A stretch of 24,924 nt of DNA from Paramuribaculum sp. Lineage in GTDB: Bacteria; Bacteroidota; Bacteroidia; Bacteroidales; Muribaculaceae. How positions within the stretch are numbered: position 1 is the stretch's first letter; every line of letters begins with the position of its first letter. This document shows, piece by piece, positions 1 to 8,678 of the stretch. The translations under genes were made by a program, and so were the position numbers. The stretch covers positions 1 through 24,924 of the forward strand of contig JAIDXU010000224.1 of the NCBI GenBank assembly GCA_029058455.1. Reading direction: 5' to 3'. A model generated the notes under the pieces. It searched no databases, was not told the DNA's origin, and was given only the letters and a program-made list of their open reading frames with translations.

Positions 1-507
1 GAGGTAGACATTACAGAAGAAGCTCAACCCCTCCAGCTCTATGCCCTCGCTCAGAACGCCGACGACAACGAACTCCTAAATATGTACTATAAAAGGAATG
101 CTAAGACTCCTGAGCAATTGAGAGCCAAAGCAAAGAAAATGAGACTAATCGGTTGGATTGGTGGTGGTGTTCTTGCTGTAGGTGGTATTATAACTGGAAT
201 AGTGTTGCATTACAGAACTGAGTGGGATTTGGAAAAACACGAAAAAGTTAGGGCTAATGTTAATTGGGAAACCTGGGTGCCTATTGGTGGTGGCGTAGTA
301 ACTGGCGCTGCAATTGCTATTGGCTGTAATCTATATGCCAACTCTTTGCAGAAGAAAGCGCTTGAGTTGAGCACGTATTCATCTCCTTTGATTGAGGGAG
401 ATATAATGAATTTCGGTAAAAACAAACTCACAGCAGGTGTCAGCGTGATGGGCAATCAGTACACCCACACAAGCGGTCTCGGAATGAGCTTTAAATTAAA
501 CTTCTAA
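1..507 (+). CDS. 3' part of an unrecognised two-membrane-segment protein
   Basis: The reading frame is open from the first base of the window, so the gene begins upstream and the ATG at 82 is probably an internal Met. 168 codons are visible. After a charged stretch (KTPEQLRAKAKKMR) come two Gly-rich hydrophobic segments (LIGWIGGGVLAVGGIITGIVL and WVPIGGGVVTGAAIAIGCNL) separated by about 24 polar residues, a pattern of two transmembrane helices. The last 30 residues alternate polar and hydrophobic and end in Phe (FKLNF), which resembles the final strand of an outer-membrane protein, but a barrel cannot be shown. It ends 10 bp before the small lipoprotein gene, so the two are probably co-transcribed. 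I do not recognise the family and assign no function. Confidence 0.65.
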   Translation, partial: EVDITEEAQPLQLYALAQNADDNELLNMYYKRNAKTPEQLRAKAKKMRLIGWIGGGVLAVGGIITGIVLHYRTEWDLEKHEKVRANVNWETWVPIGGGVVTGAAIAIGCNLYANSLQKKALELSTYSSPLIEGDIMNFGKNKLTAGVSVMGNQYTHTSGLGMSFKLNF

Positions 508-517
508 CACTAAAGTC

Positions 518-892
518 ATGAGAAAATCAAGCATTATTTTCCTTATTATCGGTATGCTAACCATTATCTCGTCATGCTCACCAAAAGTTTCGACCCGAAA
601 GCTCAATGCCTATACTACGGTCAATCCCAACATAGTGAGCTATAACGAGCTGACAATGGATATTGATACCGAGCCAATTGAATATACTATAGATATTTCC
701 ACCGAGGCAGGGCGCCTTAAGCTTAATAAACTTACTATTGACGAGGCATGTGACCTCGCCCTGATTGAGGCAATCAGAGCCAGTAAATGCGCCACAATAT
801 TTCAGCCTCAGTACACTCACCTTGTTGAGAAAGGCAAGGTTCTGCGCGTGACTCTCTACGGATTCCCCGCCCGATATAAGAAGAAAGAATAA
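518..892 (+). CDS. Small lipoprotein, unrecognised
   Basis: This 124-residue protein has a lipoprotein signal: charged N-terminus, a hydrophobic stretch and a lipobox ending ISSC, placing the lipidated Cys at residue 20. The residues after the Cys (SPKVSTRK) are basic or polar and lack the acidic export signal of surface lipoproteins in Bacteroidetes, so it is more likely to face the periplasm. The mature part is about 100 residues with no recognised motif; the segment around residues 68-95 (LKLNKLTIDEACDLALIEAI, then CATIF) looks like an amphipathic helix leading to a strand. It follows the preceding gene by 10 bp and is probably in the same operon. Function unknown. Confidence 0.75.
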   Translation: MRKSSIIFLIIGMLTIISSCSPKVSTRKLNAYTTVNPNIVSYNELTMDIDTEPIEYTIDISTEAGRLKLNKLTIDEACDLALIEAIRASKCATIFQPQYTHLVEKGKVLRVTLYGFPARYKKKE

Positions 893-928
893 GGAATTAT
901 ATCGCATATACACACGGTCTTGACCACG

Positions 929-1292
929 ACATCGCAGCTCCGCAGCTCTGTTTCGGAGGGGATGCCCCCACCCCACACTTGGTCGCTGCGCTCCCCGCAT
1001 GTGGGGTTGTGGACTATATCGCCGTTCCACGGCTCTCTTAGCGCCACGCTAAGAGGCTGTGTCAAAATAGGGAATCCAACTAATCGTAGGGACATCGCTT
1101 TGCGATGTATCTTTGATTATCAATGTCTTACGCAAACATGCCAAAGGCATGGCCCTACAATTTTTGAATTTTGATACGACCTTGTAGCGTGACGCTAAGG
1201 GAGCCGCAGGGCGGCGATGTTGTCCTCAACCTCGGGTGAAGCCCGAGGAAAGACGTGCCTCCCCACATTAAGGAGCTGCGGAGCTGCGATGT
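929..1292. repeat. 364-bp palindrome-rich element bounded by a 20-bp perfect inverted repeat
   Basis: The left end (929-948, ACATCGCAGCTCCGCAGCTC) is the exact reverse complement of the right end (1273-1292). Inside are several separate hairpins with tiny loops: CCCCACA/TGTGGGG (971-977 with 1000-1006), CTCTTAGCG/CGCTAAGAG (1035-1043 with 1047-1055), ACATCGC/GCGATGT (1092-1098 with 1102-1108), CATGCC/GGCATG (1137-1142 with 1146-1151), AGCGT/ACGCT (1186-1190 with 1192-1196) and CCTCGGG/CCCGAGG (1230-1236 with 1242-1248). No convincing gene lies in it; short open frames here merely translate the palindromes. It could be a non-autonomous mobile element (MITE or REP cluster), an invertible segment or a structured RNA. 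The inverted repeat is certain; the nature of the element is not. Confidence 0.7.
1086..1158. repeat. Paired palindromes framed by GTAGGG/CCCTAC
   Basis: GTAGGG at 1086-1091 is the reverse complement of CCCTAC at 1153-1158. Directly inside the left arm is the hairpin ACATCGC-TTT-GCGATGT, and directly inside the right arm (after one G) is CATGCC-AAA-GGCATG. Two hairpins in a symmetric frame recall a bacterial interspersed mosaic element made of two REP-like palindromes. The motif GTAGGGA immediately before a hairpin recurs at 24748-24754. Confidence 0.5.
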
Positions 1293-1349
1293 AATGGTAT
1301 AAGCAATACGCAATGTCGGTGGAAATTAGCAAGATTTAAGGTAGGAGAT

Positions 1350-1380
1350 GTTGAAATATCGGGGATTATGCTTATATTTG
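1350..1380 (+). promoter_or_regulatory. Promoter of the alpha-galactosidase gene
   Basis: TATATTTG at 1373-1380 fits the Bacteroidetes -7 consensus TAnnTTTG exactly, and GTTG at 1350-1353 lies 19 nt upstream as a three-of-four match to the -33 TTTG. Transcription would start near 1387, giving a leader of about 60 nt before the ATG at 1451. The leader contains a small hairpin, GCGCC (1390-1394) with GGCGC (1406-1410). Confidence 0.55.
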
Positions 1381-1450
1381 CGGGGAGAAGCGCCGATTGT
1401 TGTTTGGCGCATAATATGGCGATATTTAATTGGAATAAACCTTAATCATT

Positions 1451-3757
1451 ATGAATGTCTCAAGAAAAATCTTTTATGCCGGATTGCTCTCCGCTATGAT
1501 GTGGGGTGCATCTCCGATTGTAGCTGCTTCAGGATTTTCGGTTGCTGATGAAACTGCAACTCCGGCGGCGGCTTCTTCTGTGATCAATCTTCCCGAAACC
1601 GGCCCTAACGGTGAGGAAATCATACCTCTCAGCTCTCTCGATCTCAGCAATGTGACTGTTGGCTGGTGTTCTCTCAAGGCTAACCGCATTATTTAGGGTA
1701 AGCGCCTCACACTTAAGGGTAATCGCTATTCTTCAGGGGTGGGTGTTCATGCCAATTCGCGTATGGTGGTGAAACTCAACGGCTCGGTTACCAAATTTCG
1801 TGCTATATGTGGCATTGACGACGAGGTTAATCAGAACGGCGACGTGGCTTGGCGCGTGACTCTGCTCGGTGAGGGCGGCTCGAGCGAAGTTGTTGCCGAA
1901 GGCAATGCCTTGCGCACCGACGACGAGGCCACCGAGCTTGATATTGACCTTGCCGGTTGGAAATTCCTTGTGCTTGATGTTGACAAAAACGGCGTTGATT
2001 CCTATGACCATTTCGATTGGGCAAACGCCTACTTTGAGTATGTCGAGCAAAATTCCACACCTCCCGTTACAGTGCCTATCTCTACAATCGATGCAGGTCT
2101 TGACTGCGCCACACTCTATTTCGCGCAGCCCGGTGTGAAAATGATGCAGTTTATCCGTCCTACCGGTGATGGCAGTACAGTCACTGTAGAAGGACTCCCC
2201 GAAGGTCTGACTTTTGATACCCGCCGCTCGGCGGTGACCGGCATAGTGGAAAATGAGGGTGAATATACCTATAAAGTTACGGTCGAAAATGCCGCCGGCC
2301 ATTCAACTGTGACCGATGTTAAGATCGTTGTAAGCTCGAACCTCCAGATGCCTACACCTATGATGGGCTGGCTGTCGTGGAATGTGGTAGAGGGCAACAT
2401 CTCGCAGAAAGTTGTGGAACAGGTTGCCGACGCTATGGTTTCGACCGGTCTTGCCGACGCAGGTTATAATAACCTTATTATCGACGATCTCTGGCATGCC
2501 GACAGCCGTGACTCAGCCGGCAATCCTGTTGAAGACAAGACCAAATTCCCCAAAGGCATGAAGGCTGCCGCCGATTATACTCATTCCAAGGGTCTCCGCT
2601 TCGGTATCTATTCTGATGGCGGTTCAAAGACTTGTGCCGGTCGTTTCGGTTCATTCGGTTATGAAACCGAGGATGCCAACCAATATGCCAAATGGGATGT
2701 CGACGTTTTGAAATATGACTATTGTAACGCTCCCGCCGACCAGGCCACATGTATCGAGCGCTATAAAGCAATTTCAGATGCTCTCAAGGCCTCGGGCCGC
2801 GACATAACTCTTTATGTGTGTGAATGGGGTGTGAGAGAGCCGTGGAAATGGGGCGCTGAAATCGGAGCCCCCACTTGGCGCTGCACCTATGATACCCGCG
2901 ATTGCTGGGAAGGTAAATCAGGTGGTATCGGTATTTTGCAGAGCATCGCAGGCATGAAGGATCTGTGGCCTTATAGCGGTCCCAACCGCTTTAATGACGC
3001 CGACATGATGTGTGTGGGTATCAACGGCACCGGTAAGTCCTCATCGGCACTTTGTGTTAAAGTCGGAATGACCAAGGAAGAATACCGCACCCAGATGTCG
3101 CTGTGGTGCATGTGGGCTTCGCCTCTCACTCTTTCGTTCGACCTCACCAAGCCTATCACCGATGTGGATATGGAAATCATGTCTAATCCCGAGCTTATTG
3201 CCATTAATCAGGACCGCATGGGTCTGCAGGCAAAATATCTCGGCGAGAAAAACGGTTGCGCTCTTTTTGCCAAGGATCTTGAAAACGGTGATGTGGCCGT
3301 AGCTGTTGTAAACCTCAACAACCGTTCTACCGACTATACTATCGATTTCTCGGATATTGACGCTCTCGAACCGGGCAGAAAATATCACTTCCGCGACTGT
3401 TGGGCTGCTGAAGATCTCGGTGTGAAGGAAAATTCGTTTACTGTCAACATTCCCGTTCATGCCACCAAGGTTTATCGTCTTACTGATGCAGGTGTGACCG
3501 GCATATCTCCCATCAACGTCAATGAGTCGGAAATGACCGTCACCACTTCGGGCAACCAGGTGACAGTTAATGTCAGCAACTCTGATAATGCCATGAAGCG
3601 CGTGATTGTGAGCGATATGGTTGGCCGTGTTCTTGCCGTCGGCTCAACTCGCAACGACAGCATCACTCTGGGCGTCAACGCTCAGGAGGGCACTATACTT
3701 ATGGTCAACACCGTATGCAACGGCCGCGCCATGACTGCAAAGACCGAGCTTAACTGA
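1451..3757 (+). pseudogene. Secreted GH27 alpha-galactosidase with NPCBM domain, interrupted by in-frame TAG
   Basis: One frame runs from the ATG at 1451 to the TGA at 3757 (768 codons) with a single TAG at 1694-1696 (codon 82). In order: signal peptide (about 1-25), an NPCBM-type carbohydrate-binding domain that spans the stop (VGW before it, RYSSGVGVHANS after it), an Ig-like linker (about 215-296), the GH27 catalytic barrel (about 298-590), a beta-sandwich, and a C-terminal tail resembling a secretion-sorting domain. Counting the TAG as codon 82, the GH27 nucleophile is Asp423 in LKYDYC and the acid/base is Asp481 in WRCTYDTRD. The family removes terminal alpha-galactose from glycans. Termination at the TAG would release only the signal peptide and part of NPCBM; a restart at the GTG at 1739 would give a 672-residue protein lacking the signal peptide. 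The promoter and everything downstream look intact, so the lesion is recent, a sequencing error, or read through. Confidence 0.8.
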
Positions 3758-3788
3758 GCCGGCTGAGCAGAGGCCTGAAACATAACAG

Positions 3789-3823
3789 TTCCGGGGTGTC
3801 TTGAAACGCAGGGCGCTCCGGAA
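3789..3823 (+). terminator. Possible terminator after the alpha-galactosidase
   Basis: TTCCGG at 3789-3794 pairs with CCGGAA at 3818-3823, and the stem extends inward with one mismatch and G-U pairs (GGTGTC against GGCGCT). A T-rich stretch, TTATATTT, follows. The long loop and wobble pairs make this only a moderate candidate. Confidence 0.4.
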
Positions 3824-3852
3824 TTATATTTCCCGATAATTAAATTAACCTG

Positions 3853-5295
3853 ATGGATATGAAGAAAACAGTCATGTCGGCACTTCTGTTGCTGATTATT
3901 ACTATGTGTGCCGCGGCCAACGGCAAGGTCGGAGTGGTGTTTGTGGGCAACAGCATAACTCAGGGCGCGTTGCTTGCTGAGCCACAAACTGATGCGCCTC
4001 CGGTCAAGGCCGCTCGTTTTCTGGCCGACAAGACCGGTGAGGCGGTGGAATTTCGTAATTGCGGCGTCAGCGGCGCCACTACTCTCGATTTTCTGCCTGT
4101 TGCCGACAGATTGTTTAACAAAGTGATAACCGCGGCTGATGAGCTGAAAGGCGAGGGCTGTCAGCTGCTCTTTTCTATTTCGCTCGGCACCAACGACAGC
4201 GCTTGCACGGGGCCGCTTGGAGCGCCGGTTATTCCTGCTCAGTATTACACCAATCTTAAAGCCATCATAGATGAGTTGATGGCGCGTTATCCGGGGAGTC
4301 GCTTCGTGGTGCAATACCCGATATGGTATAGCCCTACGACCTATAATGGAGCGATGTATCTTAAGACCGGACTTGAGCGGCTGCAAAGCTATTTCCCTAT
4401 GATCGAGCAACTGGTGAGGAGCTATTCCGTTTCTCATCCCCGACAGGTGTTTGGCGGAAGCCGGGCCGGTTTTGATTTCTTCAAGGATAACTATGCCGAT
4501 TATTTCACGGAGGAACAAGGGTTTGCCGGAGTGTTTTATCTCCACCCCAACAAGGAGGGCGCTGCCCGCTTGGGTGAGATATGGGGTGACGGCCTTCTGA
4601 AAGCTCTCGGCGGGGAGTTGACCCTTATGAGCTTTAACGTGAGAAACGGTTGTGGCTTTGACGGAAAGCGAGATCATGAGCGCACCGCTGCCGTTATCAG
4701 GCAACAGTTTCCTGACGTGGTGGCCATTCAGGAGGTTGATAGTGTGACACGTCGCAGCGGCAACCGGTTTGTGCTTGCCGAGATAGCCTCGCTTGCCGGA
4801 ATGGAATATACTTTTGCAAAGGCAATCGATTATGACGGTGGGGAATATGGCATCGGTATTCTTTCGCGCGAAAAACCTCTCTCGGTGGCGCGTCACGCTC
4901 TTCCGGGGCGAGAAGAGGCGAGGGCGATTGTTGTGGCAGAATTTAATGACTTTGTATATGCATCCACCCATCTTTCACTTACCGATGAGGATTGTCTCGC
5001 CTCGGTTGATATTATCAGGGATATAGCGTCGAAATATGATAAACCTTTCCTACTTGCAGGCGATTTCAATGCCCATCCCAAGTCAAAGGTGATTAAGTCG
5101 TTCGCTAAAGATTTTGATATTTTGACCGACATTTCCGAAAATACTTTCCCTGCCGATAAGCCTTCCGAGACTATCGATTATATAATGATTTATAAGGCTA
5201 CCAATCCGGGAATTGGCAGAGTAAACTCAAACGTTGTCAACGAACCGGCAGCCTCCGACCACAGACCTGTGGTTGCCAAAGTGAAACTACCCTAA
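3853..5295 (+). CDS. Secreted fusion of SGNH/GDSL hydrolase and EEP-family phosphatase
   Basis: The 480-residue protein has an N-terminal signal peptide (about 1-22; the ATG at 3859 is an equally good start) and two enzymatic domains. Residues 25-253 are an SGNH hydrolase of the kind that includes sialate- and glycan-acetylesterases: Ser34 in FVGNSITQG, Asn114 in SLGTNDS and His231 in FYLHPNKEG. Residues 255-480 are an endonuclease/exonuclease/phosphatase (EEP) domain: Asn262 in LMSFNVRNG, Glu294 in AIQEVD, His373 in STHL, Asp404 and Asn406 in LAGDFNAHP, and Asp469-His470 in SDHRP. All key residues of both families are present, so both halves should be active. The probable site is the periplasm or cell surface; substrates may be an O-acetylated glycan and a phosphodiester or phosphomonoester. 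It follows the alpha-galactosidase by 95 bp. The exact substrates cannot be read from the sequence. Confidence 0.85.
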   Translation: MDMKKTVMSALLLLIITMCAAANGKVGVVFVGNSITQGALLAEPQTDAPPVKAARFLADKTGEAVEFRNCGVSGATTLDFLPVADRLFNKVITAADELKGEGCQLLFSISLGTNDSACTGPLGAPVIPAQYYTNLKAIIDELMARYPGSRFVVQYPIWYSPTTYNGAMYLKTGLERLQSYFPMIEQLVRSYSVSHPRQVFGGSRAGFDFFKDNYADYFTEEQGFAGVFYLHPNKEGAARLGEIWGDGLLKALGGELTLMSFNVRNGCGFDGKRDHERTAAVIRQQFPDVVAIQEVDSVTRRSGNRFVLAEIASLAGMEYTFAKAIDYDGGEYGIGILSREKPLSVARHALPGREEARAIVVAEFNDFVYASTHLSLTDEDCLASVDIIRDIASKYDKPFLLAGDFNAHPKSKVIKSFAKDFDILTDISENTFPADKPSETIDYIMIYKATNPGIGRVNSNVVNEPAASDHRPVVAKVKLP

Positions 5296-5365
5296 CCGCT
5301 ATCCTCACTATCTCTTGGCGAGAGAGAAAATTATGCAAGGTAGGGAGTATGTGGAAAAATCTGTG

Positions 5366-5373
5366 TATTTTTG
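5366..5373 (+). promoter_or_regulatory. Candidate -7 element before msrAB
   Basis: TATTTTTG at 5366-5373 matches TAnnTTTG, and transcription would start about 15 nt before the ATG at 5395. I see no good TTTG at the expected -33 distance, so the call is tentative. Its position argues for the ATG at 5395 over the in-frame TTG at 5371, which lies inside the element. Confidence 0.35.
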
Positions 5374-5394
5374 CAGTTTAAAAACATTGCATTC

Positions 5395-6342
5395 ATGACC
5401 AAAGAAATCTATTTGGCCGGAGGGTGCTTCTGGGGCACCGCAAGGCTTTTTTCGCTTGTGCCGGGCGTGGTATCGACAATTGCCGGCTATGCCAACTCGT
5501 TGGTTGCCAATCCGACTTATAGGGAGGTGTGCACCGGGCTGACTAATGCGGCAGAGACGGTCAAGGTTACATATAATCCCGATCTCGTTGGCCTTTCCGA
5601 CCTGATTTATCTCTATTTCCGCAGCATAGATCCTCTGTCGCTCAACCGTCAGGGTAATGATGTCGGCACCCAATACCGCACCGGAATCTATTATACCGAT
5701 CCTGCGGATGCCGAGGTTGTCGACAGTATGCTCGCCACATTGCAGCGCCGTCATAAGGAGCCTTTGGCAGTGGAGAGCGGGCTGCTTGAAAACTTCTATC
5801 CGGCCGAGGAATATCATCAGGATTATCTTGTGAAAAATCCGGGTGGATATTGTCATGTCAATCCCGAGCTTTTTAAGGAGGCCCGCAACATGAAGCCGCG
5901 CGAGACGGCCGGCAATGCCGCCGAGTTGCGCTCGCGTCTCACCCCCATGCAATGGGAGGTGACCCAGAACGGCGCCACCGAGCCCCCCTTCGTGAATGAA
6001 TATGACCATGAATTCCGCAAAGGAATATATGTTGATATTACCGACGGCACACCACTCTTTCTATCGTCGCGCAAGTATAACTCAGGATGCGGCTGGCCCG
6101 CTTTCACCCGTCCTGTCACTCCCGATATTGTCAAGGAGCTGACAGATACATCCTATGGGCGTGTGCGTACTGAAATCAGAGCTTCACGCTCGGGCTCTCA
6201 TCTGGGCCATGTGTTTCCCGACGGCCCCGCCGAAGATGGCGGTTTGAGATATTGTATCAACTCTGCCGCCCTGCGCTTCATACCGTTGGAGGATATGGAG
6301 AAAGAGGGATATGGCGAGTATATTTCCCTGATAGATAAATGA
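5395..6342 (+). CDS. msrAB: Bifunctional methionine sulfoxide reductase MsrA-MsrB
   Basis: This 315-residue fusion reduces both the S and R epimers of methionine sulfoxide in oxidised proteins. The N-terminal half is MsrA: GGCFWG holds the catalytic Cys11, and GGYC near residue 155 supplies a likely resolving Cys. The C-terminal half is Msr[23 protein letters not shown] and [11 protein letters not shown], with catalytic Cys287. The MsrB part lacks the two CxxC zinc motifs seen in some members. There is no signal peptide from the ATG at 5395, so it should be cytoplasmic. The stop overlaps the start of the next gene (ATGA at 6339-6342), which suggests translational coupling with the sugar-nucleotide epimerase, although the pathways are unrelated. 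Confidence 0.92.
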   Translation: MTKEIYLAGGCFWGTARLFSLVPGVVSTIAGYANSLVANPTYREVCTGLTNAAETVKVTYNPDLVGLSDLIYLYFRSIDPLSLNRQGNDVGTQYRTGIYYTDPADAEVVDSMLATLQRRHKEPLAVESGLLENFYPAEEYHQDYLVKNPGGYCHVNPELFKEARNMKPRETAGNAAELRSRLTPMQWEVTQNGATEPPFVNEYDHEFRKGIYVDITDGTPLFLSSRKYNSGCGWPAFTRPVTPDIVKELTDTSYGRVRTEIRASRSGSHLGHVFPDGPAEDGGLRYCINSAALRFIPLEDMEKEGYGEYISLIDK

Positions 6343-7553
6343 GTCAGGCTACAGACAGCGTAATCCGCGACAGCCGCAGGCATGTGGCCATAGCTACCGG
6401 CACCCGTGCCGACTGGGGTTTGCTTAGCCCGATAGCACGGGGTTTGTCACAGCGCAATGATGTTAAGGTCAGCATAATAGCTACAAATATGCATCTTGAC
6501 AGCCGCTTTGGAAACACTCTCTCTGAAATTGAGAATGATGGTTTTGAAGTGGCCGAAAGAGTGCCTGTCATCGATTGCTCGGCTGAGGATTCTCCCCTTG
6601 AGCGAGCCAAGGCCACCGGCCGCGCCACGATAGGTTTTGCCGAGGCTTTGTCGCGCTTGAAACCCGATATACTCCTGATATTGGGCGACCGTTTTGAAAT
6701 GTTGGGCGCTGCCACCGCCGCTCAGATGATGAGGGTACCTATAGTGCATATTTCCGGTGGTGAGATTACCCGTGGAGCTATCGATGACTCGTTGCGCCAC
6801 GCCATTACCAAACTGGCCGCTCTCCACCTTACAGCTACCGAGACCTATCGCCGCAGGGTTATAAACATGGGTGAGCCTGAAAATCTGGTTATCAACACCG
6901 GTGCCATAGGTGTTGACAATCTGATGAGAATTGAGCCGCTGACTCCCGGTCAGCTCGAAGAGCAACTCGGCATAAGGATAGACCGCAACACCCTGTTGGT
7001 GACCTATCATCCCGTTACTCTGAGCAGCAATGATATTTCGCTCGCGGTAGGGGAATTGCTCGACGCTCTCGACCGCTTTCCCGATTCGACAGTGATTTTT
7101 ACCTATCCCAACAATGATGCAGGAGCCGACACTATCATTCCCATGATAAGAAAATATGCCGCCGATAACCCCGGGCGTGTGGCTTTGGTTGCTTCGCTTG
7201 GCAGAGTCAGGTATCTTTCGGCGCTCAAGGCTGTGGGCGCCGTGGTGGGTAACAGCTCGAGCGGCATTGTTGAAGTTCCGTCGGCTCATATTCCCACGGT
7301 CAATATCGGAAACCGCCAGGAGGGGCGCCTCGCCTCGCGCTCAGTGATTAACTGCGGAGAGTCGGCCGATGAAATCTCCGCAGCCATAACCGAGGCTCTT
7401 TCGGAGGATGGCCGTCGCAGAGCCGAGCTATCCCCCAATCCCTATCATAATGCCGACACTCTGTCGAAGATGGTCGAGGCGATAGCCGAAACTCCGTTAT
7501 CTTCTCTCTCTGTAAAAAATTTCACAGACCCTTTTCCTCTCGAAAACTCATGA
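6339..7553 (+). CDS. NeuC/LegG-like hydrolysing sugar-nucleotide 2-epimerase
   Basis: The 404-residue protein belongs to the hydrolysing UDP-GlcNAc 2-epimerase family (GT-B fold). The N-terminus carries GTRADWG at residues 21-27; [35 protein letters not shown] and [11 protein letters not shown] follow, all characteristic of NeuC and LegG. Such enzymes release ManNAc from UDP-GlcNAc or, in the legionaminate route, the corresponding 2-epimerised sugar from a bacillosamine nucleotide. The next gene, overlapping by 4 bp, encodes a CBS-nucleotidyltransferase like PtmE of the Campylobacter legionaminate pathway, so a role in nonulosonic-acid (sialic- or legionaminic-type) synthesis is the best inference. 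NeuB/LegI synthase and CMP-activating genes are absent from the window, so the exact substrate is open. Confidence 0.85.
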   Translation: MSQATDSVIRDSRRHVAIATGTRADWGLLSPIARGLSQRNDVKVSIIATNMHLDSRFGNTLSEIENDGFEVAERVPVIDCSAEDSPLERAKATGRATIGFAEALSRLKPDILLILGDRFEMLGAATAAQMMRVPIVHISGGEITRGAIDDSLRHAITKLAALHLTATETYRRRVINMGEPENLVINTGAIGVDNLMRIEPLTPGQLEEQLGIRIDRNTLLVTYHPVTLSSNDISLAVGELLDALDRFPDSTVIFTYPNNDAGADTIIPMIRKYAADNPGRVALVASLGRVRYLSALKAVGAVVGNSSSGIVEVPSAHIPTVNIGNRQEGRLASRSVINCGESADEISAAITEALSEDGRRRAELSPNPYHNADTLSKMVEAIAETPLSSLSVKNFTDPFPLENS

Positions 7554-8614
7554 ATACAGCTCCACATATTATTAACATCACCTCGCCTGTGTCAAAAGCG
7601 CTGGCTATGCTCAATGATTTGTCAGGCAAAGCAATGACCCTTTTTGCCGTTGATGACGAGGGAAGGCTGCAAGGCTCGCTTACCGACGGCGATATTCGCC
7701 GCGGACTGCTGAGAGGCGTTACGGTCAATTCTCCTGTGAGTGAGCTGATCCATCGGGCCTGTCATTCGCTTCCCGCCGGCAATATCGATCTCCGTTTGCT
7801 GAAGGAATACCGTCTTTCGAGGCTTAGGCTCATTCCGCTGGTTGATTCCGACATGAGAATAGTGGATATACTCGACACCAACCATACCACCACGCTTCTT
7901 CCTATCTCCGCGCTTCTCATGGCCGGAGGAAAGGGTGAGCGTCTTAGGCCGCTTACTCTCACCACACCCAAACCATTGCTCGACATCGACGGTAAAGCAA
8001 TAATCGACTATAATGTCGAATCGCTTGCCCGTGCCGGTATAAGGCATATATGTGTGGCTACCAATTATATGGCTGAGAAAATCGAAGCTCATTTCAGTGA
8101 AAATCCTGTCAATGGCGTTGAGGTGGAGTGTGTTAGAGAACATGAATTTCTGGGCACTATCGGCGCGGCGTCGCTCTATGAGCATACTCCCGCCGACGGC
8201 GACACTCTGGTGATGAACTCCGATCTTCTGACCACCGTGTCGTTTGAGGAAATGTATCTTCATCACCGTGCCGAGCAAGCCGACATAACCATCGCCGCGA
8301 TACCTTATAATGTAGCGGTGCCCTATGCCATTTTAACCACCGACAGCAACGGAATGGTAACCGCGCTCAAGGAGAAACCATCCTATTCCTATTATGCCAA
8401 CGCGGGTATATATATTATAGCCAACCGATTGCTCAACTCTTTACCCAAAGGGGAGCGTACCGACGCCACCGACCTTATCGAACAGACAATAGCCGATGGC
8501 GGCAGGGTGAGCTATTTCCCGCTTTCGGGAGTGTGGATCGACATAGGCTCTCCCGCCGATTTCGCCCATGCGCGCGAACTTATGCGCCAGCACCGTCTCA
8601 TGGGTGAGTCGTGA
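7550..8614 (+). CDS. CBS-domain sugar-1-phosphate nucleotidyltransferase, PtmE-like
   Basis: The 354-residue protein has a regulatory pair of CBS motifs at residues 1-115 ([23 protein letters not shown] and [15 protein letters not shown]) followed by a nucleotidyltransferase domain at 118-350. The latter shows the NTP-binding signature [15 protein letters not shown], then [27 protein letters not shown] and [11 protein letters not shown]. This architecture matches PtmE, the GlcN-1-phosphate guanylyltransferase of the Campylobacter legionaminic acid route, and its relatives in capsule clusters; nucleotide specificity is not visible. It overlaps the preceding epimerase gene by 4 bp (ATGA), so the two are almost certainly translated together and belong to one pathway making an activated amino sugar. 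Confidence 0.82.
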   Translation: MNTAPHIINITSPVSKALAMLNDLSGKAMTLFAVDDEGRLQGSLTDGDIRRGLLRGVTVNSPVSELIHRACHSLPAGNIDLRLLKEYRLSRLRLIPLVDSDMRIVDILDTNHTTTLLPISALLMAGGKGERLRPLTLTTPKPLLDIDGKAIIDYNVESLARAGIRHICVATNYMAEKIEAHFSENPVNGVEVECVREHEFLGTIGAASLYEHTPADGDTLVMNSDLLTTVSFEEMYLHHRAEQADITIAAIPYNVAVPYAILTTDSNGMVTALKEKPSYSYYANAGIYIIANRLLNSLPKGERTDATDLIEQTIADGGRVSYFPLSGVWIDIGSPADFAHARELMRQHRLMGES

Positions 8615-8678
8615 GAACCCCCCGGAGGTTTCGGATGTTATTCATAGAAAAAGCAACAACTCAAGATTACGAAAAATC

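Noticed and set aside
1035..1055. CTCTTAGC in this hairpin resembling the 18-bp recombination repeat near susC
   Set aside because: Only 8 bases are shared and the rest of the palindrome differs; a common site is not supported.
920..1174. Possible 84-residue protein in the palindromic spacer
   Set aside because: The frame simply translates hairpins and the inverted-repeat end; it has no start context or protein-like pattern.
1694..1696. Genome-wide reassignment of TAG to an amino acid
   Set aside because: Other genes end cleanly with TAA, TGA and one TAG (24672-24674) at the expected C-terminus, so TAG seems to be an ordinary stop.
3682..4971. 429-codon open frame on the minus strand opposite the alpha-galactosidase end and the SGNH domain
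   Set aside because: It is antisense to two frames with clear catalytic motifs, and its translation is rich in Arg and His without domain signatures; it is a shadow of GC-rich codon usage.
5310..5330. TCTC-TTGGC-GAGA as a terminator after the SGNH-EEP gene
   Set aside because: The stem is only 4-5 bp and weak, and no T-tract follows.
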